This document shows, one piece after another, positions 6,791 through 11,119 of a stretch of 11,119 bases of DNA. The notes under the pieces are model-generated. The model saw only the letters and a program-made list of their open reading frames with translations, had not been told where the DNA came from and did no database searches. Source of the DNA: CAZHJK01 sp964533275 (GTDB lineage Bacteria > Bacillota > Clostridia > Eubacteriales > Garciellaceae); contig CAZHJK010000044.1 of NCBI GenBank assembly GCA_964533275.1, positions 1-11,119 of the forward strand, written 5' to 3'. Both the position numbers and the translations under genes were made by a program. The stretch's first letter is position 1. Every line of letters starts with the position of its first letter.

Positions 6791-7477
6791 CTATTTTAAA
6801 TCATTAATATAATTTTTCTTATCTTTAGCCAACCTTTGAATATTTTTCAACCTCAGATACTTTACAATTAAAAATACTAACCCTGCAATCCCAACTATCA
6901 ATATACCATTAACTTCTGTAGATGTAGTATGCAGGTTATCTCTTAGTAAGCGATTAATAATGGCCCAGGCAGAAACCATAAAAACTCCGATTAATATTTG
7001 CAAGTTGTTTTTAAATCCTTTCTCCGTACTAAATATAGGTGCTAAAATTTCATCGGCTATAAAAAGAATTATAAACGCTCCAAAATAAAAGAGATATATG
7101 ACTGGACTTAATTCCCAGGATAAACTTCCATAATTAAAAAATGAAAATAAGCACAAGATAAAAAAATATCCGGATAATTTAGATAGAAAATTTAAAAAAA
7201 TTTCTATTTTACTTGGTCCGCCACTGTTTTTTATTATTTCATAAGTAAATCCCTTTAAGTCATCTCCTATGGAGTCTTCTAAGCTTGAACCCCTTAAATT
7301 CAATTCTTGTGCCATTCCTATTAAATCTCTTGTAATAACTTGAGCATCATAGGAGTTCACCTTAAATACACTCATACTACTCGTAATATTTTTTATAATT
7401 AGTTTATCATCTTCTCCTAGTTCCTTTAATTGTTTCTTATTTTCTTTTTCTAGTAAAGTCACCTCGTTGCTAAACAT
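6791..7477 (-). CDS. Four-segment membrane protein paired with PadR regulator
   Basis: A 228-residue protein. Residues 1-95 are soluble and mostly helical; the stretch from about 20 to 84, ending in GDDLKGFTYEIIKN, resembles the DUF1048-type helical proteins that often accompany PadR genes, though the match is by eye only. Four membrane segments follow (about 100-116, 124-141, 159-176, 191-208) and a basic C-terminus. The ATG at 7477 is chosen because GAGGAG (minus strand, plus 7485-7490) is 7 bases upstream; a longer frame from 7507 would overlap the PadR gene and lacks such a site. It starts 4 bases after the PadR stop codon, so both are one operon and the regulator most likely controls it. 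The overall fold also recalls DUF1129-like membrane proteins. Function unknown. Confidence 0.75.
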   Translation of the reverse strand: MFSNEVTLLEKENKKQLKELGEDDKLIIKNITSSMSVFKVNSYDAQVITRDLIGMAQELNLRGSSLEDSIGDDLKGFTYEIIKNSGGPSKIEIFLNFLSKLSGYFFILCLFSFFNYGSLSWELSPVIYLFYFGAFIILFIADEILAPIFSTEKGFKNNLQILIGVFMVSAWAIINRLLRDNLHTTSTEVNGILIVGIAGLVFLIVKYLRLKNIQRLAKDKKNYINDLK

Positions 7478-7481
7478 ATTA

Positions 7482-7805
7482 TCACTCCTCTTCCAATATT
7501 TTATCAACAGAACTCTTTACTTCATTCCATACTATTTCGAATTCTCTCAGAAACTCTTTGCCTAAGTCTGTTAAAAAATAGTACTTTCTCTTTGGTCCCA
7601 ATGGAGACTCCTTGTAGATAGATGCTATAATTTTCCTTTTTTCAAGCCGTACTAGAATAGGATAAGTTGAACCTTCTTTTACATCAACGAAACCATACTC
7701 TTGAAGACTTGATACGATCTCATAGCCATAGGTTTTTTCCTTACTTATTATTTTAACTATGCAACCCTCTAACGTTCCTCGCATTAATTGTGAACGATCT
7801 ACCAA
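7482..7805 (-). CDS. PadR-family transcriptional regulator
   Basis: A 107-residue PadR repressor. The winged helix covers about 8-85 and includes the family hallmarks GTLEGCIVKIIS, YGYEIVSSL, EGSTYPILVRLE (normally EGTLYPxLxRLE) and GPKRKYYFLTDLG. A short C-terminal helix (about 86-107) would mediate dimerisation. Family members respond to phenolic acids or to drugs and usually repress their own operon. Two starts are possible: GTG at 7814, or TTG at 7805. The TTG is preferred because AGGTGAT on the minus strand, a good match to the 16S 3' end, ends 5 bases before it, and because PadR proteins typically begin close to DRSQL. It is the first gene of an operon with the membrane protein, under the promoter at 7844-7872. 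Confidence 0.88.
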   Translation of the reverse strand: MVDRSQLMRGTLEGCIVKIISKEKTYGYEIVSSLQEYGFVDVKEGSTYPILVRLEKRKIIASIYKESPLGPKRKYYFLTDLGKEFLREFEIVWNEVKSSVDKILEEE

Positions 7806-7843
7806 ATTAATCACCTACCTTGCACCACATAATAGTTAACTAT

Positions 7844-7872
7844 AGTGTACTACCTAGTAGTTATATTGTCAA
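7844..7872 (-). promoter_or_regulatory. padR-operon promoter with palindromic operator in the spacer
   Basis: On the minus strand a perfect -35 TTGACA (plus 7867-7872) and a -10 TACACT (plus 7844-7849) are 17 bp apart. The spacer contains the inverted repeat ACTAC-TAGG-TAGT, and TAGTTAACTA (plus 7833-7842), a second perfect palindrome, lies immediately downstream over the likely start site. An operator between -35 and -10 is the usual place for autorepression by PadR proteins. Promoter elements are seen; PadR binding is inferred. Confidence 0.6.
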
Positions 7873-7913
7873 TAATATTTTCTGAAAGTTGTGACTATAT
7901 ATAGCTGAAAATA

Positions 7914-7977
7914 ATGTAAAGAGTTCTTTATAAACATAAATAATCTTGTTATACTAGATGTAAATATATCTTTACAT
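7914..7977 (+). promoter_or_regulatory. Promoter and repeated ATGTAAA sites before the short XRE gene
   Basis: An extended -10 element, TG at 7947-7948 followed by TATACT (7950-7955), lies about 40 bases before the start codon. No good -35 is seen, as is usual for extended -10 promoters. ATGTAAA occurs at 7914-7920 and 7958-7964, and inverted as TTTACAT at 7971-7977. The last two form a dyad with a 6-bp spacer over the probable transcription start, and the first is a single half-site upstream. This suits an autoregulating XRE dimer. Confidence 0.45.
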
Positions 7978-7994
7978 TACTGGTGGTGGAATAA

Positions 7995-8207
7995 ATGCCT
8001 ATTAGAAATAAAGTTAGGGAATTTAGAAAGGACAGAGGGATCAAGCAATTGAAAATGGCTGAGGATTTACAAGTGACTCGTCAGACCCTAACCGCTATTG
8101 AAAATAGCAAATATAATCCAAGTTTGGAACTTGCATTAAAGCTAGCACAATACTTTGAAGTTTCTGTTCATGAAATATTTTTATTAGTAGAGGAGGATGA
8201 AAAATGA
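7995..8207 (+). CDS. Short XRE-family regulator (YgzD-like)
   Basis: A 70-residue protein that is almost entirely a Cro/C1-type helix-turn-helix (about 5-60; MAEDLQVTRQTLTAIENSKYNPSLELALKLA), with an acidic tail. It belongs with the very small Firmicutes regulators that are normally followed by a translationally coupled membrane protein gene. Exactly such a coupling signal is present: the stop overlaps a new ATG (ATGA at 8204-8207) and AGGAGGA lies just upstream, but the coupled gene is broken (see 8204-8379). Its own ribosome site is a modest GGTGGTGGA (7982-7990). Recognition-helix sequence differs from that of the XRE protein at 5890-6330, so they probably bind different sites. Confidence 0.85.
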   Translation: MPIRNKVREFRKDRGIKQLKMAEDLQVTRQTLTAIENSKYNPSLELALKLAQYFEVSVHEIFLLVEEDEK

Positions 8208-8379
8208 AAGATTTATATAGAAAGTGGGTATTGTCAATTACACCTTGATTTCTATTGCTACGATAATAGGATTATTATTTATATTATCCATCTCAGCATT
8301 TAGACTTTATACTACTAATGCTGGTAGTATAGAACAATCTGAAACCGTAGAAGAATATAATGAACCTATAAAAAAATAA
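8204..8379 (+). pseudogene. Frameshifted chimera: truncated partner gene joined to a duplicated XRE membrane tail
   Basis: The ATG overlaps the stop of the short XRE gene and has a strong AGGAGGA site, but the frame reads only MKDLYRKWVLSITP before TGA at 8246-8248. From 8242 the DNA is a perfect copy of the end of the membrane-anchored XRE gene. Relative to that copy, the junction carries two extra bases: ATTACACC here, ATTACC at 6190-6195. Removing them would give one continuous frame, MKDLYRKWVLSIT followed by LISIATIIG and the rest of the copied membrane segment and tail, ending at TAA 8377-8379, about 57 residues. So either a small membrane protein was formed by fusion and later frameshifted, or the junction was never in frame. 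The original partner gene cannot be identified from 13 residues. Confidence 0.65.
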
Positions 8380-8390
8380 AATTTCAATAA
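8242..8390 (+). repeat. 149-bp perfect direct repeat, copy 2
   Basis: Identical to 6193-6341, in the same orientation. Just beyond the right end, similarity falls to scattered matches for about 10 bases (TAGAATAT against CAGGATAT). On the left, beyond the two-base difference, AATTA and then GAAAGTGG (8220-8227 and 6177-6184) are shared. These short shared stretches may mark where recombination occurred. Confidence 0.95.
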
Positions 8391-8432
8391 TAGAATATAT
8401 TGAAGTGAAAGATAAATAAAGTTATATTATTT

Positions 8433-8461
8433 AAAAAAGTAGGCTAACCCCTACTTTTTTT
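8433..8461 (+). terminator. Intrinsic terminator after the short XRE unit
   Basis: A perfect 11-bp stem pairs AAAAAAGTAGG (8433-8443) with CCTACTTTTTT (8450-8460) around a 6-base loop, followed by a further T. It closes the short XRE gene and its broken partner. Because the left arm begins with six A it could also act on the minus strand. Between here and 8528 I see only an AT-rich leader. Confidence 0.85.
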
Positions 8462-8528
8462 GATAGAATAGAATAAATGTAATAAAAAGGAAATATTAAT
8501 TTATCCTGAAATAGAAGGGATCAACCAT

Positions 8529-8726
8529 ATGGCTAAAGTTATTATTAAAGATTGTACCAATTATGATCTATATCTTATAAAAAAACAAATTAATGATGGG
8601 ATTGAGCTTCTTGGTGGTTGGAACAAATATATTTCATCTGGAATGAAAAATAAAAAGGAGGTTAAAAGTTATGAATATCAAAATAGTATATGCTACAAAA
8701 ACCAAGAATTCAAAGAAAATCGCTGA
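8529..8726 (+). pseudogene. DUF362-family protein, N-terminal remnant
   Basis: The first about 40 residues, MAKVIIKDCTNYDLYLIKKQ through GIELLGGWNKYISSGMK, fit the start of DUF362 proteins, whose N-terminus typically reads KV-I-C-YD, then GI-LLGG, then a PGMKVLLKPNL motif. Here the sequence stops resembling the family right after GMK (8648) and runs as low-complexity NKKEVKSYEYQNS in a frame overlapping the flavodoxin gene, to a stop at 8724-8726. Full-length family members are about 300 to 380 residues, often with ferredoxin-type cysteines, so over 80 percent is missing. An AAGGGA ribosome site precedes the ATG. The simplest reading is a deletion that joined codon 40 or so to the leader of the next gene. 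Whether the 65-residue product is made or has any role is unknown. Confidence 0.65.
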
Positions 8727-9102
8727 AAGGATTGGAGAGAAATTAAAAATCGAACCAAAAATTATTGAGAAGCAGCCAGTGATGGAAGATGTAGATTTGC
8801 TTTTTATTGTAGGTGGAATTTATGCTGGCAAATGTCATCCAGATATTCTTGAATTTGCATCAGAGCTTGAGAAGGGGCAAATTAAGAAAGTAGCATTAAT
8901 AACTTCCTGCTTGTCCAATAACACTAAGCAGGATAAAGTACGTGAACTACTTGAGGAAAAGGACGTAGAGATAATAGATGAGTTTGTTTGCAAGGGAAAC
9001 TTTCTATTCTTCGGATATGGACATCCTAAAGAGGAAGAGATAAATGCATCAACGGAGTTCGCAAAAAAAATAGTAGAAGGAATTACAGATTTCATTTATT
9101 AA
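8671..9102 (+). CDS. Flavodoxin-like protein
   Basis: A 143-residue protein with a flavodoxin fold: a first beta strand IKIVYA, then a phosphate-binding loop ATKTKNSKKIAERI (8-21) where the FMN phosphate would sit. A second strand DLLFIVGGIYAGK (42-54) corresponds to the first flavin-stacking loop, with Tyr51 as candidate stacking residue. A third strand, KVALITSC, is at 73-80, and a later region with Phe/Tyr (110-116) could be the second flavin loop. It is likely an FMN-binding electron-transfer protein of the cytoplasm, of the short Flavodoxin_3/domain-only type. A strong AAGGAGG site (about 8656-8662) supports this start. The hybrid DUF362 remnant overlaps its first 56 bases in another frame. 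DUF362 proteins are iron-sulfur-associated, so the pair may once have been a redox unit. Confidence 0.75.
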   Translation: MNIKIVYATKTKNSKKIAERIGEKLKIEPKIIEKQPVMEDVDLLFIVGGIYAGKCHPDILEFASELEKGQIKKVALITSCLSNNTKQDKVRELLEEKDVEIIDEFVCKGNFLFFGYGHPKEEEINASTEFAKKIVEGITDFIY

Positions 9103-9125
9103 GAAATCATTTAGGGAGTGACATT

Positions 9126-9863
9126 ATGTATATAGATGCGCACAATCATTTAGAGCTATACCAGGATAATATAGAAGAGGCATTAACTAGGATAAGTCAA
9201 CATAAAATATTCACCCTTGCTTGTTCCATGGATGAAAAGAGCTATCTATATGCAAAGGATATTGCCCTCTTTAACCCAATGGTAGTACCTTGTTTTGGAA
9301 TTCACCCCTGGGAAGCCCATAAATATCATGACGAATTAGATTTATTTGATATCTATATAAAGGAAACACCTATAATAGGAGAAATAGGGCTGGATTATTA
9401 TTGGGTTGAAGAAAAGTATAAACACCCATATCAGCGTAAGGTACTAAACTATTTCCTTCAAAGGGCGCAGGAATATGATAAAATCACTAACTTACATACA
9501 AAGGGAGCAGAAGAAGAGATTTTATTTCTAATTAAAAAGTATAATTTAAGATCTCCTATAATTCATTGGTATAGTGGACCCTTAGATACTCTCAAAAAAC
9601 TATTGGATTATGGTTGCTATTTTACCGTCTCTGTGGATATTGGCTATTCTGAGATTACAGATGAAATGGTTAAGTTATTGCCAATGAATAGAATTCTTAC
9701 AGAAACCGATGGACCAACAGCTTTAGAATGGGTTAATGGAGAATATGCCTATCCTGATTATGTCAAAAGAGTTGTGAAAGAGATAGCGACTATTAAAGGC
9801 TTAGATGCAGAACAGGTAAAGGATATAGTCTATAAAAATTATCTTTCTTTTATTAAACTATAG
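9126..9863 (+). CDS. TatD-family metal-dependent hydrolase
   Basis: A 245-residue TIM-barrel hydrolase of the TatD family, most members being metal-dependent DNases or of unknown substrate. All usual metal ligands are present: DAHNHLE with His6 and His8, GEIGLDYYW with Glu86, His124 (NLHTKGAE), His147 (IIHWYSG), and Asp195 in LTETDGP. GIHPW (58-62) is another family hallmark. The length is close to typical (about 255). The AGGGAGTG ribosome site (9113-9120) is well placed, and the gap to the flavodoxin-like gene is only 23 bases, so they probably share a transcript. The HNH form of the first motif and the tryptophan-rich active-site surround suggest a divergent subgroup rather than housekeeping TatD/YcfH. 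Substrate unknown. Confidence 0.88.
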   Translation: MYIDAHNHLELYQDNIEEALTRISQHKIFTLACSMDEKSYLYAKDIALFNPMVVPCFGIHPWEAHKYHDELDLFDIYIKETPIIGEIGLDYYWVEEKYKHPYQRKVLNYFLQRAQEYDKITNLHTKGAEEEILFLIKKYNLRSPIIHWYSGPLDTLKKLLDYGCYFTVSVDIGYSEITDEMVKLLPMNRILTETDGPTALEWVNGEYAYPDYVKRVVKEIATIKGLDAEQVKDIVYKNYLSFIKL

Positions 9864-9952
9864 AAACAAAGCAGGGCAATTCATAATATAAGAAAAGGAT
9901 TATTCCTATCCATGTAGAAGTTATACGAAAGGTATAGGGAAGGGGGATTATT

Positions 9953-10930
9953 ATGGTATCCAGTAGAAAGCTAAAACTATTATATTTGTATAAAATCCTA
10001 TGGGAAAATACAGATGAAAATCATTCTATTACCGTAAATGAATTGATAAGTAGATTGAAGGAATATGGTGTTTTGGCTGAAAGAAAAGCAATTTATGCTG
10101 ATATAGAATTATTGAAACAATTTGGATTGGATATTATATGTGAAAAGGAAAGAGCAAACAAATATTTTGTAGGGGCTAGGGATTTTGAATTGCCTGAGCT
10201 AAAGCTATTAGTGGATGCTGTTCAATCCTCCAAATTTATAACCTATAAAAAAAGTAGAGAATTAATTAAAAAGATTGAGAAATTATGCAGTAATCATGAA
10301 GCTAAAACATTAAATCGTAATGTGGTTGTAGCAGATAGAATAAAGACAATGAATGAGAGTATTTATTATAATGTGGATGTTATACATAGTGCTATCCAAG
10401 AAAACAAACAAATTAGATTTAAATATTTTGAGTACACTGTTGATAAAAAAATAAAATTTAGAAGAAATGGTCAATACTATGTGGCAAGTCCCTATGCCCT
10501 TAGCTGGTCAGATGATAATTATTATCTTATTGCCTATTACCAAAGATATAATGATATAAGTAATTTTAGAGTAGATCGAATGAAAAGCATAGAAATGATT
10601 GATGAAAAGAGGAAATTAACTGAGGAGTTTAAAAGTTTTAATATTGCAGAGTATTCCAATAAAATTTTTAATATGTATAGTGGAAAAATGGAAAGTGTAA
10701 AGCTGCAATTTGATAATTCCCTAATAAATGTAGTGATGGATCGCTTTGGGAAGGATGTAATAATACAAAATAGAGAGGGAAATTGTTTTTGTATAATTGT
10801 AGATGTAATAGCCTCAAACACATTCCTAGGATGGTTATCTATGTTTGGTGATAAGGTAAAAATATTATCTCCAGAAAGCTTAAAGCAAAAAATGAAGGAA
10901 AACGCTAAGGCTATAGCAGGATTGTATTGA
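9953..10930 (+). CDS. WYL-domain transcriptional regulator
   Basis: A 325-residue DNA-binding regulator. An N-terminal winged helix-turn-helix (HTH_11 type, about 7-65, with SITVNELISRLKE and ERKAIYADIELLKQFG) is followed by a helical linker. The WYL domain lies at about 140-215 and carries its namesake residues in SWSDDNYYLIAYY (Trp185, Tyr191, Leu192) and the ligand-pocket arginines in NFRVDRM (Arg206, Arg209). A C-terminal WCX-type region (about 235-325) completes the usual length. WYL proteins sense nucleic-acid or nucleotide-like ligands and act as repressors or activators, often near defence or DNA-damage genes. The ribosome site GGAAGGGGG (9938-9946) decides the start. It follows the TatD gene after 89 bases on the same strand; I see no obvious target gene in the window. 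Confidence 0.9.
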   Translation: MVSSRKLKLLYLYKILWENTDENHSITVNELISRLKEYGVLAERKAIYADIELLKQFGLDIICEKERANKYFVGARDFELPELKLLVDAVQSSKFITYKKSRELIKKIEKLCSNHEAKTLNRNVVVADRIKTMNESIYYNVDVIHSAIQENKQIRFKYFEYTVDKKIKFRRNGQYYVASPYALSWSDDNYYLIAYYQRYNDISNFRVDRMKSIEMIDEKRKLTEEFKSFNIAEYSNKIFNMYSGKMESVKLQFDNSLINVVMDRFGKDVIIQNREGNCFCIIVDVIASNTFLGWLSMFGDKVKILSPESLKQKMKENAKAIAGLY

Positions 10931-10943
10931 TACAACCTTAAGA

Positions 10944-11001
10944 AAGCAAAAGGCACAGAAGCAAAAGGGACGGTTCTTTTTGCTTCGGGTCCCTTTTTTT
11001 T
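10944..11001 (+). terminator. Terminator with two mutually exclusive hairpins after the WYL gene
   Basis: GAAGCAAAA (10958-10966) can pair with TTTTGCTTC (10978-10986). Alternatively AAAAGGGAC (10963-10971) can pair with GTCCCTTTT (10989-10997), ending in a run of eight T (10994-11001). The two stems share bases and cannot coexist. AAGCAAAAGG also occurs as a direct repeat at 10944-10953 and 10959-10968. The GGGACGGTTCTTTTTGCTTC segment resembles a dispersed repeat I recall from other clostridial genomes. Confidence 0.7.
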
Positions 11002-11119
11002 GATATAGTGATACATAAAACCCATTATATCTATGTAAAACACTCTAATATTTACTGCTTATAAGATAAAAAAGGCGTCGTATTGTTTTGACATAGTAAT
11101 AAATGAAATTACACGTTCC

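Noticed and set aside
6193..8390. The 149-bp repeats as ends of a composite transposon or as attachment sites of an integrated element
   Set aside because: The DNA between holds no transposase, integrase or phage gene, and copy 1 is simply the coding end of a functional gene.
10537..11043. 168-codon minus-strand open frame over the end of the WYL gene
   Set aside because: It is antisense to a well-supported WYL domain and runs through the terminator; its composition shows no family features.
11073..11119. TTGACA near 11089 as the -35 of a gene beyond the window
   Set aside because: No good -10 box is seen at 16-18 bp before the sequence ends, so it cannot be supported.

Overview
The window is AT-rich, with strong AGGAGG-type ribosome binding sites, T-tailed intrinsic terminators, and Firmicutes families throughout (XRE, PadR and WYL regulators, LiaS/NarL-type two-component pair, DUF362, malic-enzyme tail). 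It looks like chromosomal DNA of a Clostridia member, possibly of the Alkaliphilus/Clostridiaceae type; the genus is an inference from flavour and cannot be fixed here.

Layout. (1) 1-68 is the C-terminal tail of what looks like an NAD(P)-dependent malic enzyme, followed by its terminator. (2) 384-3633 on the minus strand is a three-gene ABC-2 exporter operon: ATPase, then two six-segment permeases. (3) 3634-4059 is a divergent control region. It carries a 14-bp dyad, likely promoters on both sides, and a compact palindromic repeat element of about 230 bp. (4) 4060-5802 on the plus strand is a membrane histidine kinase and a NarL-type response regulator. Genes in (2) and (4) match the protein content of the Bacillus subtilis linearmycin-resistance system (LnrJK controlling LnrLMN), but with kinase/regulator and exporter divergent rather than in one operon. 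(5) 5890-6631 is an XRE repressor with a C-terminal membrane anchor plus a small three-segment membrane protein. (6) 6647-6732 is a GC-rich folded intergenic element. (7) 6791-7805 on the minus strand is a PadR regulator and a membrane protein, with a recognisable promoter/operator. (8) 7995-8207 is a short XRE regulator followed by a scar: a 149-bp perfect copy of the 3' end of the XRE gene in (5), joined out of frame to a truncated start. (9) 8529-8655 is a remnant of a DUF362 gene fused to the leader of a flavodoxin-like gene (8671-9102), then a TatD-family metal hydrolase (9126-9863), a WYL regulator (9953-10930) and a repeat-like terminator.

How it fits together. The best-defined unit is an inducible exporter: the kinase is mostly membrane-embedded with no large outside domain, so it probably senses a membrane-active compound and, through the response regulator, activates the divergent exporter. 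The middle third is a run of small regulator-plus-membrane-protein cassettes, a pattern typical of envelope-stress or drug-response genes. This middle region has been rearranged: two separate gene remnants lie between 8204 and 8655, and one of them is a recent duplication from about 2 kb away. I see no CRISPR array, tRNA, rRNA, transposase or phage gene in the window.
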